Counted from the stretch's first letter, positions 48,162 through 58,210 are shown. The stretch is 64,000 nucleotides of DNA from JAJYSO01 sp964451785 (GCA_964451785.1 CAYVJG010000002.1:1-64000), one strand, 5' to 3'. The notes: a model not told the origin generated them from the sequence alone. Program-made: numbers and translations.

Positions 48162-49478
48162 TTAAGCAGATTTTTTCTTCATCTTTTTCAATACAGATAA
48201 ATCTTTTAATCGCCCTACTGATTTTGCTACCAGCATTGATACACAAGCATCGCCCGAAATGTTTACCGTAGTACGGCACATATCAAGCGGTCTATCGACA
48301 GCAAATATTAAGGCTAATCCAGCTTCAGGAATACCCGCTTGAGCTAGTACGATAACCAACATTACCATACCTGCTCCCGGCACTGCTGCTGAGCCAATAG
48401 AAGCTAAGGTTGCTGTAGCAACAATACCCATTTGCGTAGCAAAAGATAAATCCATACCAAAAGCTTGAGCAATAAACACAGCGGCTACAGCTTGATATAA
48501 ACTTGTACCATCCATATTAATGGTAGCCCCAATCGGCAATACAAAACTCGTCACGTCATTTTCAACCCCCAATTCATTTTCTACTTGTTCCATAGTAACC
48601 GGCAAGGTTGCCACACTTGAGCTTGTTGAAAATGCCAATAATTGAGCAGGAGCAATTCCCTTAGCAAAAAAGCTAGGTTTGCGTTTTGTAAAAATCCAAA
48701 GCACAACCATATAAAAACATATCATTAGGCAAAGCCCTAGCAATACACAAAAGGCATACATAGCCAGTGCAGCAAATAAATCGGCACTTGGTGATTCAAC
48801 TACCAAAGCAGCCAACAAGGCAAAAACACCATAAGGTGCTGCTAGCATGATAACATCTATCATCTTTAAGATGACTTCATTAAACCCGTCAAAGAATTTC
48901 TTAACCGGTTCGCCTGTTTTTTCTGGAATTAAAATTAGGCAGACACCAAAGAATACGGCGAAGAAAATAACTTGTAACATATTGGTATTTTCACCAGCTG
49001 CCCCAACAATATTTTCAGGTACTAAATCAACTAAAGGCTGTAAAGGTCCCATTTCTTGTTGTACTGCAGCGTCGGCTCTAGCGGCGTCAGCATTACTGCC
49101 ATAGCTCTCCACTAATTCTGACCGGGTTTCTTCTGAAATAGCATTCCCCGGCTGCACTATGTTAACAACAACCAATCCCAGACTCACAGCGATTACAGTT
49201 GCTACAATATATAGGCTAATGGTGCGTACTCCCATTTTTGACAACTGAGAAACGTCTTTTAAATCGGAAACACCTTTAATTAGGGAGGCCAAAATTAAAG
49301 GAACTGCAATCAACTTTAGAGCGTTGATAAACATGGTTCCAAAAGGTTTTATCCAATCACCCACAAATTGAGGACCCCATGAAAAACGAGTCATAATTAA
49401 GGCAAAGATTACCCCGGCAACCATTCCAATTAAAATTTTCCAGTGTAATGGAAGTTTTTTCTTCTTTGTTTTACTCAT
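48162..49478 (-). CDS. Dicarboxylate/amino acid:cation symporter (SDF/DAACS family)
   Basis: A 438-aa sodium- or proton-coupled carrier like GltP/DctA. Eight helices and two re-entrant loops are visible: the AFSTSSSVATLPVTMEQVENELG hairpin (HP1) and the core NMDGTSLYQAVAAVFIAQ (the NMDGT cation-binding motif). The C-terminal hairpin and helix are also present (AGAGMVMLVIVLAQAGIP, DRPLDMCRTTVNISGDA). Substrates could be glutamate, aspartate or C4-dicarboxylates. It lies upstream of nothing else in this strand's unit and is 23 bp downstream of aroC. Confidence 0.92.
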   Translation of the reverse strand: MSKTKKKKLPLHWKILIGMVAGVIFALIMTRFSWGPQFVGDWIKPFGTMFINALKLIAVPLILASLIKGVSDLKDVSQLSKMGVRTISLYIVATVIAVSLGLVVVNIVQPGNAISEETRSELVESYGSNADAARADAAVQQEMGPLQPLVDLVPENIVGAAGENTNMLQVIFFAVFFGVCLILIPEKTGEPVKKFFDGFNEVILKMIDVIMLAAPYGVFALLAALVVESPSADLFAALAMYAFCVLLGLCLMICFYMVVLWIFTKRKPSFFAKGIAPAQLLAFSTSSSVATLPVTMEQVENELGVENDVTSFVLPIGATINMDGTSLYQAVAAVFIAQAFGMDLSFATQMGIVATATLASIGSAAVPGAGMVMLVIVLAQAGIPEAGLALIFAVDRPLDMCRTTVNISGDACVSMLVAKSVGRLKDLSVLKKMKKKSA

Positions 49479-49501
49479 ATATACTTACTTAAACTCTTAC
49501 A

Positions 49502-50563
49502 TCATCTTACAGCACAGCGCTGCATCAACACAAAATCAGCTAATACTAAAGCGGCCATTGCTTCAACAATAGGTACTGCACGAGGCACCACACAAGGGTC
49601 GTGTCTTCCTTTACCCTGCATTTCTACTTTCTCTCCTGCTGCGTTAATGGTTTCTTGTTTTTGAATTAATGTAGCCACAGGCTTAAAGGCCACTTTAAAA
49701 TAAATTGGCATACCGTTAGAAATACCACCTTGAATACCGCCACTCAAATTAGTTTTGGTTTTTCCAGAGGTTTCAAATTGGTCGTTGTGCTGACTGCCAC
49801 GCATACGCGTGCCAGCAAACCCACTGCCATACTCAAAGCCTTTAACGGCATTAATAGAAAGCATTGCTTTACCCAATTGAGCGTGCAATCTATCAAAAAC
49901 TGGTTCACCTAAACCAATAGGTACATTGTTAATGACACAAGTTACAACACCTCCAACGGTGTCTCCTTCTTTTCTGACTTGTTTAATAAAATCTATCATT
50001 TGATCAGCAACAGTAAGGTCAGGGCAGCGTACAATAGTGCTTTCGATTTGTGACAAATCGAGTTGGTCATGAGATTTTTTAGTCTCAATCTCTCCTACTG
50101 ACGACACATAAGCCGTTATAGAACAATCTAAAAACTGCTTCGCTATAGCACCGGCTACAACGCGACAGGCTGTTTCACGAGCACTCGAGCGTCCTCCCCC
50201 GCGGTGATCTCTAAACCCATATTTTTTATCATACGTAAAATCAGCGTGGCTAGGACGATATACATTTTGATTATGACTGTAATCCTTGCTACGCTGGTTT
50301 GTGTTTTCAATACTAAATCCAATAGGTGTTCCCGTGGTTTTTCCTTCAAAAATTCCCGATAGAAACTTGACTTGATCAGGTTCTTTTCGCTGGGTAGTAA
50401 TTTTTGACTGCCCCGGTCGACGACGCACTAGGTCTGCCTGTATTTTATCGAAATCTAATGTGATTCCGGCTGGACAACCATCGATAACTCCACCGATAGC
50501 CTCACCGTGTGATTCTCCAAAAGTGGCTAACTTAAATAACCTTCCAAATGTATTTCCAGCCAT
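49502..50563 (-). CDS. aroC: Chorismate synthase
   Basis: A 353-aa FMN-dependent enzyme converting EPSP to chorismate, the last step of the shikimate pathway. It carries GNTFGRLFKLATFGESHG at the start, RPGQSKITTQRKEPD, RPSHADFTYDKKYGFRDHRGGGRSSARETA and a C-terminal HDPCVVPRAVPIVEAMAAL. Length and motifs are complete. It lies on the minus strand, 23 bp from the symporter gene. Confidence 0.97.
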   Translation of the reverse strand: MAGNTFGRLFKLATFGESHGEAIGGVIDGCPAGITLDFDKIQADLVRRRPGQSKITTQRKEPDQVKFLSGIFEGKTTGTPIGFSIENTNQRSKDYSHNQNVYRPSHADFTYDKKYGFRDHRGGGRSSARETACRVVAGAIAKQFLDCSITAYVSSVGEIETKKSHDQLDLSQIESTIVRCPDLTVADQMIDFIKQVRKEGDTVGGVVTCVINNVPIGLGEPVFDRLHAQLGKAMLSINAVKGFEYGSGFAGTRMRGSQHNDQFETSGKTKTNLSGGIQGGISNGMPIYFKVAFKPVATLIQKQETINAAGEKVEMQGKGRHDPCVVPRAVPIVEAMAALVLADFVLMQRCAVR

Positions 50564-50688
50564 AATTTGTGTTTTCGCAAAAATAATTCTTTAATTTGGA
50601 TCACAAAAATAAGTTTTGACTTTAAGCTTTTTTTATTCGAAAATCAATAGGTCAAACAAATACATTTTTTCAACATTAATTTAGTAAC

Positions 50689-51222
50689 ATGCAAAACAGA
50701 AAGTTAAAGAATAGTGAGTTGAATCGCAAATCAGTTGATGAATTCAAAATAGCATCTAAGACTCCCATTCGCATCATTTTAGATAATATTCGTAGTACCA
50801 ATAATATCGGTTCTGTTTTTAGAACAGCTGATGCCTTTTTATTAGAAAAGATTCATTTGTGTGGAGTTTGCGCCACTCCTCCTGATCGTGGCATCAAAAA
50901 AACAGCTATTGGCGCTACTGAAACCGTTGAATGGGAATACCACAAAGATACCATTGAGCTTATCAAATCACTTCGGGATGAAGGCTATAAAATTATAGCT
51001 ATTGAGCAAGCTGAAAAAGCGGTTATGCTCAATGACTTTACACCTGATTCTAATGAGCGTTATGCCTTAATAATGGGAAATGAAGTTAAGGGGGTTCAAC
51101 AAGAAGCTGTTTCCTTAAGTGATTATGTGATTGAAATCCCTCAACTGGGCACTAAACACTCGCTCAATATTTCGGTGAGCACCGGAATTGTGGTATGGGA
51201 TCTTTTTTCTAAACTGCACTAA
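50689..51222 (+). CDS. SpoU/TrmH-family RNA 2'-O-methyltransferase
   Basis: A 177-aa SPOUT (trefoil-knot) methyltransferase. The three motifs are present: NIRSTNNIGSVFRTADAF (motif 1), ALIMGNEVKGV (motif 2) and HSLNISVSTGIVVWDLF (motif 3). There is only a short N-terminal tail, so the enzyme is minimal. Its target, tRNA or rRNA, is not predictable from sequence alone. It is monocistronic with its own terminator. Confidence 0.9.
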   Translation: MQNRKLKNSELNRKSVDEFKIASKTPIRIILDNIRSTNNIGSVFRTADAFLLEKIHLCGVCATPPDRGIKKTAIGATETVEWEYHKDTIELIKSLRDEGYKIIAIEQAEKAVMLNDFTPDSNERYALIMGNEVKGVQQEAVSLSDYVIEIPQLGTKHSLNISVSTGIVVWDLFSKLH

Positions 51223-51242
51223 TTATACTGCTCATCAAACAG

Positions 51243-51273
51243 AAAAGGCCGGAGATTTAACTCCGACCTTTTT
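51243..51273 (+). terminator. Terminator after the RNA methyltransferase gene
   Basis: The stem AAAAGGCCGGAG with CTCCGACCTTTTT (one mismatch) and a T-run lies 20 bp past the stop. It also separates the gene from the converging OmpA lipoprotein gene. Confidence 0.85.
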
Positions 51274-51293
51274 TATATAGCTAAATAAATAAG

Positions 51294-52106
51294 TTAGGCG
51301 TTAGAAGAATCTAACATCGCTAAGAATTTATCGAGATTAGGTAAAATGATAATACGTGTACGTCTATTTTCTTGACGTCCGGCTTTAGTAGCGTTATCAG
51401 CTATAGGTTTATAGCTACTACGGCCTGAAATAATCAATTGTTTACCATTTACATCAAATTTATCTTGTAAGATACGAGCTACTGATGCGGCACGACGCGC
51501 ACTTAAATCCCAGTTATCTTGGATATATGATCCTTTAACAAAGGTACGGTTATCAGTGTGCCCTTCAATTAAAACTTCCATTGCTGGTTCAGATTTTGCG
51601 ACATTAGCAATTTTTTCTAACAAGTCATAAGCTTTTGGATTTACCCAATAGCTACTACTCTTAAACATTAAATCATCAGAAACAGTAATTTCAACAATTG
51701 TACGATCAACGTTTACATCAATACCACTATCTTCTCCTCCAAATGATTGCTGTAAATTGTAAGCTACAGCCAAATCAATTGAATCGCTTAAAGTTTTAGC
51801 TTCGGCTAATTTTGCAGGGTCAACCTTTTTTAAGGTTTCGCGCATAGCTTCTTTTGATTTTTCAGACATCACAGTGCCTTCGCCCGTCAATTCTAATTTG
51901 CGTGAATTTTCTTCTTGTAAGCTATTAATTTTAGCGTAATAATTTTCTACACGCGCATTAATTTGATCCAATTCAGAATTGGCTTTATACAATGCTGATT
52001 GTGAAGTTTGGTATTTGTCTTGTAGAGCTGTGTATTTCTTTTTAGACACACAAGAGGTCGTCAAGATTGACACAGTCAAACCTGACAATAAGATTAATCG
52101 TTTCAT
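51294..52106 (-). CDS. OmpA-family lipoprotein with coiled coil
   Basis: A 270-aa lipoprotein (lipobox LTTSC, Cys about 19), a coiled-coil segment (about 25-75, ALQDKYQTSQSALYKANSELDQINARVENYYAKINSLQEE) and a C-terminal OmpA domain (about 140-258). It carries VLIEGHTDNRTF, WDLSARRAASVARILQ and NRRTRIII. It should anchor the outer membrane to peptidoglycan, like Pal or MotB-type proteins. The promoter lies in the 175-bp gap upstream. The gene stands alone. Confidence 0.9.
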   Translation of the reverse strand: MKRLILLSGLTVSILTTSCVSKKKYTALQDKYQTSQSALYKANSELDQINARVENYYAKINSLQEENSRKLELTGEGTVMSEKSKEAMRETLKKVDPAKLAEAKTLSDSIDLAVAYNLQQSFGGEDSGIDVNVDRTIVEITVSDDLMFKSSSYWVNPKAYDLLEKIANVAKSEPAMEVLIEGHTDNRTFVKGSYIQDNWDLSARRAASVARILQDKFDVNGKQLIISGRSSYKPIADNATKAGRQENRRTRIIILPNLDKFLAMLDSSNA

Positions 52107-52281
52107 GATTAGGTTATATTATGGTTAGTTATATGCCAAAAGAACTATATTTGAGAATAAATCGTATAGCAAAAATGTTATAATTTTCATAAAACAAAAA
52201 CCTAATCCTCTCCTTTTAAAAGCAAAATTCTCGCTAAAACTGAATTTAGCGAGAATAAATAAGGCCGAGTAATGCGTTTAA

Positions 52282-53439
52282 TTAATAGGTTTTATAGTCT
52301 GTTATTTCAAGACCATAGCCAATCATTCCAACGCGTTTTTGGCGTTCAGAGTTTGAAAGTAATTTAATTTTACTTATGCCGAGATCGTGTAAAATTTGAG
52401 CGCCAATACCAAAATCTTTAGTATCCATTTCTAAACGAGGCGCTTTAATCAATTCACCCTCATGATTTTCCTGTAAACTTTTTAGTTCATGCAGGCGATT
52501 GAGTAGATTCATGCCTGTGCCAGTAGGATTAATAAACACAATGGCGCCGCGCCCTTCTTTATTGAGGGCTTTAAACATGTCATCTAGTTTTTTATCGGCA
52601 TTACTGGTTAAGGTACCTAAGATATCGTTGTTGACTAAAGCAGAATTTACGCGTACCAATACCGATTCTTCGACAGACCAAGAACCTTTAGTCAATGCTA
52701 AATGCACTTGATTGTTGGTGGTTTGTTTATAAGCGCGTAATCTAAATTCGCCAAAACGGGTAGTAATTTGAAAGTCTTCTTTTTTCTCAATTAAAGAGTC
52801 GTGTTGCATGCGATACGCAATCAAATCTTCAATAGAAATAATTTTAAGATTAAATTCTTCAGCTACTTTGAGCAATTGCGGTAAGCGCGCCATAGTGCCG
52901 TCTTCATTTAGAATTTCAACTAAAATTCCGGCGGGTTTCAATCCGGCGAGTCGAGCTAAGTCAACCGAAGCTTCAGTGTGGCCGGTTCTTCTTAAAACGC
53001 CACCATTTTTAGCGCGTAGAGGGAAGATATGCCCCGGGCGACCTAAATCTTCAGGAGTTGTTGAATCGTCAACTAAGGCTTTTATGGTTTTAGCTCTATC
53101 AAAAACAGAAATTCCGGTAGTACAACCATGTCCTTTTAAGTCAACTGAAACCGTAAATTGCGTGTTGTGCAATACTGTATTATCGCTTACCATAAGGTTT
53201 AACCCTAACTCTTTACTTCTTTTTTCAGTAATTGGAGCACAGATTAATCCACGGCCATAACGCGCCATAAAATTAATCATTTCAGGAGTCACCTTTTCGG
53301 CTGCAGCTACAAAGTCGCCTTCGTTTTCGCGGTCTTCATCGTCAACAACAATTACAATTTTTCCTTGACGGATATCGTCAATTGCTTCGGCTATGGTATT
53401 CAGTTTTTTTAAATTATCTGGTGTTTGTGTAGTTGTCAT
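52282..53439 (-). CDS. ribB: 3,4-dihydroxy-2-butanone-4-phosphate synthase with a degenerate RibA-like domain
   Basis: A 385-aa protein of riboflavin synthesis. The N-terminal RibB half (1-210) is intact: DDEDRENEGDF (33-43), GRGLICAPI and RRTGHTEASVDLARLAG. The C-terminal half (about 223-385) is homologous to GTP cyclohydrolase II, but its three zinc cysteines are replaced (aligned positions L268, S279, A281 in the stretch RVNSALVNNDILGTLTSNAD). It therefore cannot act as GTP cyclohydrolase II. A separate ribA is required elsewhere. This degenerate fusion is known in Flavobacteria. It is downstream of lptF/G on the minus strand, 32 bp apart. Confidence 0.93.
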   Translation of the reverse strand: MTTTQTPDNLKKLNTIAEAIDDIRQGKIVIVVDDEDRENEGDFVAAAEKVTPEMINFMARYGRGLICAPITEKRSKELGLNLMVSDNTVLHNTQFTVSVDLKGHGCTTGISVFDRAKTIKALVDDSTTPEDLGRPGHIFPLRAKNGGVLRRTGHTEASVDLARLAGLKPAGILVEILNEDGTMARLPQLLKVAEEFNLKIISIEDLIAYRMQHDSLIEKKEDFQITTRFGEFRLRAYKQTTNNQVHLALTKGSWSVEESVLVRVNSALVNNDILGTLTSNADKKLDDMFKALNKEGRGAIVFINPTGTGMNLLNRLHELKSLQENHEGELIKAPRLEMDTKDFGIGAQILHDLGISKIKLLSNSERQKRVGMIGYGLEITDYKTY

Positions 53440-53471
53440 AAATTCGAAAAATTATAGCACAAAGGTAGGTC

Positions 53472-54989
53472 TTATTTCTTCTTTTTAAGCTTATCCAGCC
53501 CAATTTTACGGAAGAAGTTTTGCAAAGGAACCGTTATAAAATCAAAATTGACGAGTCCTTGATCGGTTGTTGCCCTGTAAGTTACATAAACACTCAGCGG
53601 TAGCATAATGAATGTGGATAGCCAAGTGGCTATAAAAGGGCTTATCGAATTATTTTCGGCACTATTTTTAGCAAACATGCCGATGTAGTAATAAATCAGA
53701 AACAGCAATATAGCGACGACCATAGGTAAGCCTATTCCGCCTTTGCGAATGATAGCGCCCATTGGAGCCCCTACAAAGAACAAGACGTAACACATGATAG
53801 CCAAAGCAAATTTATCGTGTATTTCAATTTCTGCTTTATTGAGTTTTTTCATTTCTCGTTTAAAGCTATCATTTTTACTTTGAATGGTTCTTAAGGTTCC
53901 TTGACTTGAGGTTAAAGCCAGGTTAACAACGCGCATGTTGGTGCGCAAACTGTAAGATTGATAAAATTCACTCAAATTAGCAAAATTATAGCTGATTGTA
54001 TCTTGCTTTAAATGCCGTGAATCTATATCGTGCTTATCTTTAATTTCTAATTTTGTTTCAGGTGTTTTTTCTTCTAACTTAGTCAACAATTCTTTGGTTC
54101 CATTGCGCGACATAATGGTATTGGCATAATTGTCTTGGCGTTGATTATAAGCTTGTGAAAGCGAATCAACCGCTACACGCAATTCAGATACATCGAGCAT
54201 TGAAGCCACATCAGTGTATTGGGTATCTCCCATATCTACATCGTTATAGCCTGATAGATCTATATTGAATTGGTATTCGTCAAATGTATTTTTAATAAAT
54301 GGACGGCGGCGTCTTTCACGATAATCACTTGAGTAAATGGGTTGATAAACCGTACCGTCATATAAAATAAAGGACAAAATATCTGATTCTTTACTGCTGA
54401 CTAATTTTCCACGCTTCGCTTTAATGACTATTAGTCCGTTGCCGCGATCCATTTTTTTATGCACAATAACATCGTGCAAATCTTGGCCATTTTTACCTGT
54501 TTTTTTAGCAACCTTGATGTTGTAATCTTCCATTTGATTAAACATCCCTTCCACAATTCCTAAAGCCGGTTTGAGTTTTTTGATATTATTACGCAGATTA
54601 ATAGCTTTGTATTTAGACCACGGAATAACGTCATTAGCAAAGAAAAAGGTAGTCACACTGAGCAAGCTGATAAACAGAATCAAGCTACGCATGGCGCGTT
54701 GCAGGGAAATACCGGCAGATTTCATGGCTGCAAATTCGTAGTTTTCAGAAAAGCTACCAAAGGTCATGATGGAAGCTACCAAGATAGTCAGCGGTAACAC
54801 CATCGGGATAAGACTAGGTATTAAAAACAGTAGCAATTTACCTATAATAACAGCATCTAGATCTTTTCCGGCTAAATCAGAGATATATAGCCAAACGCTT
54901 TGCAGTAAGAAAATAAAAATAAGAATCACAAAAACCGTCAAAAAGGTTTTTAAGAAACTTGTAAATATATAACGGTCGAGAATTTTCAA
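53472..54989 (-). CDS. LptF/LptG family permease, long form
   Basis: A 505-aa inner-membrane LPS-export permease. Six helices flank a large periplasmic region (about 125-390) longer than in the 357-aa permease at 40 kb. The N-terminus MKILDRYIFTSFLKTFLTVFVILIFIF and SFSENYEFAAMKSAGISLQRAMRSL are clear YjgP/YjgQ features. The periplasmic insert contains a charged, coil-rich segment (LSQAYNQRQDNYANTI, LEEKTPETKLEIKDKHD). With LptB and the second permease it forms the export ABC transporter. It lies 2 bp downstream of lolA. Confidence 0.85.
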   Translation of the reverse strand: MKILDRYIFTSFLKTFLTVFVILIFIFLLQSVWLYISDLAGKDLDAVIIGKLLLFLIPSLIPMVLPLTILVASIMTFGSFSENYEFAAMKSAGISLQRAMRSLILFISLLSVTTFFFANDVIPWSKYKAINLRNNIKKLKPALGIVEGMFNQMEDYNIKVAKKTGKNGQDLHDVIVHKKMDRGNGLIVIKAKRGKLVSSKESDILSFILYDGTVYQPIYSSDYRERRRRPFIKNTFDEYQFNIDLSGYNDVDMGDTQYTDVASMLDVSELRVAVDSLSQAYNQRQDNYANTIMSRNGTKELLTKLEEKTPETKLEIKDKHDIDSRHLKQDTISYNFANLSEFYQSYSLRTNMRVVNLALTSSQGTLRTIQSKNDSFKREMKKLNKAEIEIHDKFALAIMCYVLFFVGAPMGAIIRKGGIGLPMVVAILLFLIYYYIGMFAKNSAENNSISPFIATWLSTFIMLPLSVYVTYRATTDQGLVNFDFITVPLQNFFRKIGLDKLKKKK

Positions 54990-54991
54990 AA

Positions 54992-55633
54992 TTAGTCTAA
55001 TCTGTTAATGTAGTATCCCTGGTATTTATCGGGGTTAAATTTAAACATATTTTCAGACACGGGTTGATTTACCTTAAAGGATTTCACCTCAACAATAACT
55101 TTAGAACGATCTTTAAAAACCTGTATCATTTTGCTGATATGTTTGGTTTGGGCATCAATTCCTAATAAAACATAAGCGATATCAGTTGCTGTTTTTTTAG
55201 GGGTGAGTTTTACAAATTGAATTTTTCTGCCGTGAGTATTCTGCACAATATCTAATTGAGCGGTATAGCCATTTTCATAAAAGGTCAACATATCTGAGGG
55301 GCTCAAGGTTTGTGCTGATTCAGGATTGTATGAAGCTATATTAATTTCTTCATCTTCAGGAATAATACTATAGAGTTTTTGACCATCAAAAATACGCGTA
55401 GTACCCATGAGTTCCATGCGGTATTTATTTCCTTTCAGCGCTACACTTCCTTTGGTTTCCTGGCTTAAATTTAGCGATTGATCCTGTTGCTTATAGCTAA
55501 AATCAAGTTCGATATTTGAATAAGATTTCACTTTAGTTGACACTTGGCTGAGCAGTTTTACAGCTGAGTTATCTTGAGCAAAAGTAAAGCTGCTCAAAGC
55601 TAGACTTAAGAATAGCGTAAAAAATGTTTTCAT
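54992..55633 (-). CDS. lolA: LolA-like outer-membrane lipoprotein carrier protein
   Basis: A 213-aa periplasmic protein with signal peptide (MKTFFTLFLSLALSSFTFAQ) and a LolA fold: SYSNIELDFSYKQQDQSLNLSQETKGSVALKGNKYRMELMG, MIQVFKDRSKVIVEVKSFKVNQPVSENMFKFNPDKY. It should ferry lipoproteins from the inner to the outer membrane. The gene is between ftsK and lptF/G on one strand with gaps of 2-12 bp, a grouping of envelope genes typical for Flavobacteria. Confidence 0.88.
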   Translation of the reverse strand: MKTFFTLFLSLALSSFTFAQDNSAVKLLSQVSTKVKSYSNIELDFSYKQQDQSLNLSQETKGSVALKGNKYRMELMGTTRIFDGQKLYSIIPEDEEINIASYNPESAQTLSPSDMLTFYENGYTAQLDIVQNTHGRKIQFVKLTPKKTATDIAYVLLGIDAQTKHISKMIQVFKDRSKVIVEVKSFKVNQPVSENMFKFNPDKYQGYYINRLD

Positions 55634-55645
55634 TACAGTATAATT

Positions 55646-58210
55646 TTAAGACTCTTCGTTTAAAAATTGTTCTAACGACACTAAATCAGTCACTAAGACT
55701 TTTCGGGCTTTACTACCTTCAAAAGGCCCCACAATTCCGGCAGCTTCAAGTTGATCAATAATGCGTCCGGCGCGGTTGTAACCAATTTTTAATTTGCGTT
55801 GCAAAAGTGAAGCAGAACCTTGTTGAGCAGTCACAATCACTTCGGCTGCAGCTCGAAATTTTTTGTCGCGTTCTTCTGCTATATCCTCAACACTTGTGCC
55901 ACTTTCTTCACCTTCGTATTCAGGCAGCATAAACGCACTGGCATAAGCGCGTTGCGAGCCTATAAATTCGGTAACTTTATCGACCTCTGGCGTATCTACA
56001 AAAGCACATTGAATACGCGTCAACGCATTGCCTTGTGTGTAGAGCATATCACCACGACCTATAAGTTGATCAGCACCGCCACTATCTAAAATGGTACGCG
56101 AGTCAATTTTTGAAGTTACCCTAAAAGCTATACGCGCCGGGAAGTTAGCTTTAATCATACCGGTAATCACGTTTACTGATGGACGTTGAGTGGCAATAAT
56201 TAAGTGAATACCAATAGCACGTGCCAATTGTGCTAAACGCGCTATAGGAGTTTCAACTTCTTTGCCGGCCGTCATAATCAAGTCAGCAAACTCATCAACC
56301 ACCAAAACAATATACGGCAAGAATCTATGCCCATCATTAGGATTGAGTTTGCGTTTTTTAAACTTCCTATTGTATTCTTTGATGTTGCGCACCATGGCCA
56401 TTTTGAGTAGGTCATAACGTTCATCCATCTCGATACAAAGCGAATTAAGCGTATTGATAACTCGTGAATTATCTGTAATAATAGCTTCTTCTGAATCTGG
56501 TAATTTGGCTAAATAATGGCGTTCAATTTTATTGTATAACGTAAGTTCTACCTTTTTAGGGTCAACTAACACAAATTTAATTTCAGCGGGATGTTTGCGA
56601 TAGAGTAAAGAGGTCAAAATAGCATTGAGCCCTACCGATTTACCTTGACCTGTGGCCCCCGCCATCAACAAGTGCGGCATTTTAGCTAAATCGACAACAA
56701 AAGTTTCATTTGAAATGGTTTTCCCTAAAGCAATAGGCAACTGCATTTCTGCATTTTTGAATTTTTTAGAAGCTAGTACTGATCGCATTGACACAATGCT
56801 AGGATGCTTATTTGGCACTTCAATACCTATGGTTCCTCGACCAGGAATCGGCGCAATGATACGGATTCCTAAAGCGGCTAATGAAAGGGCGATATCATCT
56901 TCAAGATTTCTAATTTTTGAAATGCGAATCCCAGCTTCAGGCACTATTTCATATAAGGTAACCGTTGGTCCTACAGTGGCTTTAATTTGGGCAATTCCAA
57001 TTTTATAATTCTTAAGCGTATTGACAATATTGTCTTTATTTTCTTCGAGTTCTTCTTGATTTATGGTAATTCCACCTCCTTCAGCAGAGTGGTCAACCAA
57101 TAGTTCTAGCGTAGGAAAGCGGAAATTACTCAACTCTAAAGTAGGGTCAAACTCTCCAAAGTCTTGAACAATTTTTTCACTCAAATCTTCTTCATCGATT
57201 TCTTCTTCTTTAACGGTTTCGACTTCCATATCCACATCATCCTCAGTATCTTCTTTAGCTGAAATTACTATTTTTTCGGTTTCAGTTTCACTGTTGTCAT
57301 CAATCAACCCATTTTTAGCTTGAAAAGACTCTTCAAATTCCAATACTGCTTTATCTTCTTGATCTGCTGCTTCAATTTCGGCCTGTAAATCAGCTTGTAC
57401 ATCAGGATTTAAATCAAATTCACTACTTGTTACAGCTGGTTCTTTTTCGGCATGGACTTCTTTTGGAGCAACAGGCGTTTCCTCTACTTTAGAAGGAGGT
57501 GTTGCTGTGACAGATTCAGCTGCTGAAGAGGCTGCTGTCTGGCGTTGAACTGTCTCTTGCTTAACTTGTGCTTTAGCTGATTTAAACTCGGCATTAACCT
57601 GCTTGTGTTGTTGTTTAAAATAAGCCCCCACTTTTTCAGGAGTCAACTTTAAGCGCAATACCGAATAAGCGATAGCAATAAAAAATAAAAGCAAAATAGT
57701 TCCCGTTAAGCCGAGGTAATCTTGTAAAAAGTCATTAGTCTCAAACCCAATAACCCCACCTATCAGAGCATTTTGTTTGGCAAAAAAGCCAAAAAAAGTA
57801 GAAAACCAGATCATCACCATGATTCCCCACCCCCAGTAAGACCATAGTTTTTTAAGTTTTAAATCAAAAAACATATAAATCCCTGTCAATCCGACTAGAA
57901 TTGCAATAGAAAAAGCAGCGATACCAAAGCCTTTATACATAAAGAAATCACTGATTGAAGCGCCAAATTTACTCAACCAGTTTTGCGCTTCTACTTGCCT
58001 ATCTGTCAGTTGTCCTAAAACACTTTGGTCTATTTTCCAAGTAAACAAAAAGGAAGTAAAAGCAATGATAAGTCCAATTGCTAAGAGTATAAAAAAACTT
58101 CCCCAAAGCACTTTTTGTTGACGACTCATACGCCAACTGCGTTTCGGTTTAGTTTGTGTAGTCGATTTTGTATGTGGATTTCGTTTTTTCGTTTTAGCTT
58201 TTTTAGCCAT
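55646..58210 (-). CDS. ftsK: DNA translocase FtsK
   Basis: An 854-aa septal DNA pump. There are four N-terminal membrane helices (about 31-51, 87-110, 120-141 and 165-185). A charged, low-complexity linker (about 200-370, E/D/K/T rich) leads to the alpha/beta motor domain with Walker A GATGQGKSVGL (K524) and Walker B IVLVVDEFADLI. A C-terminal winged-helix gamma domain (about 795-854, SASLLQRKLKIGYNRAGRIIDQLEAAGIVGPFEGSKARKVLV) recognises KOPS. It resolves chromosome dimers and pumps DNA at division. It is the first gene of the ftsK-lolA-lptF/G-ribB run. Confidence 0.95.
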   Translation of the reverse strand: MAKKAKTKKRNPHTKSTTQTKPKRSWRMSRQQKVLWGSFFILLAIGLIIAFTSFLFTWKIDQSVLGQLTDRQVEAQNWLSKFGASISDFFMYKGFGIAAFSIAILVGLTGIYMFFDLKLKKLWSYWGWGIMVMIWFSTFFGFFAKQNALIGGVIGFETNDFLQDYLGLTGTILLLFFIAIAYSVLRLKLTPEKVGAYFKQQHKQVNAEFKSAKAQVKQETVQRQTAASSAAESVTATPPSKVEETPVAPKEVHAEKEPAVTSSEFDLNPDVQADLQAEIEAADQEDKAVLEFEESFQAKNGLIDDNSETETEKIVISAKEDTEDDVDMEVETVKEEEIDEEDLSEKIVQDFGEFDPTLELSNFRFPTLELLVDHSAEGGGITINQEELEENKDNIVNTLKNYKIGIAQIKATVGPTVTLYEIVPEAGIRISKIRNLEDDIALSLAALGIRIIAPIPGRGTIGIEVPNKHPSIVSMRSVLASKKFKNAEMQLPIALGKTISNETFVVDLAKMPHLLMAGATGQGKSVGLNAILTSLLYRKHPAEIKFVLVDPKKVELTLYNKIERHYLAKLPDSEEAIITDNSRVINTLNSLCIEMDERYDLLKMAMVRNIKEYNRKFKKRKLNPNDGHRFLPYIVLVVDEFADLIMTAGKEVETPIARLAQLARAIGIHLIIATQRPSVNVITGMIKANFPARIAFRVTSKIDSRTILDSGGADQLIGRGDMLYTQGNALTRIQCAFVDTPEVDKVTEFIGSQRAYASAFMLPEYEGEESGTSVEDIAEERDKKFRAAAEVIVTAQQGSASLLQRKLKIGYNRAGRIIDQLEAAGIVGPFEGSKARKVLVTDLVSLEQFLNEES

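Noticed and set aside
52808..53260. 150-codon plus-strand ORF inside ribB
   Set aside because: It is the antisense shadow of the fully recognised ribB reading frame and has no promoter or protein features of its own.
56652..57008. 118-codon plus-strand ORF inside ftsK
   Set aside because: It is an antisense shadow of the FtsK motor domain, created by its codon use.
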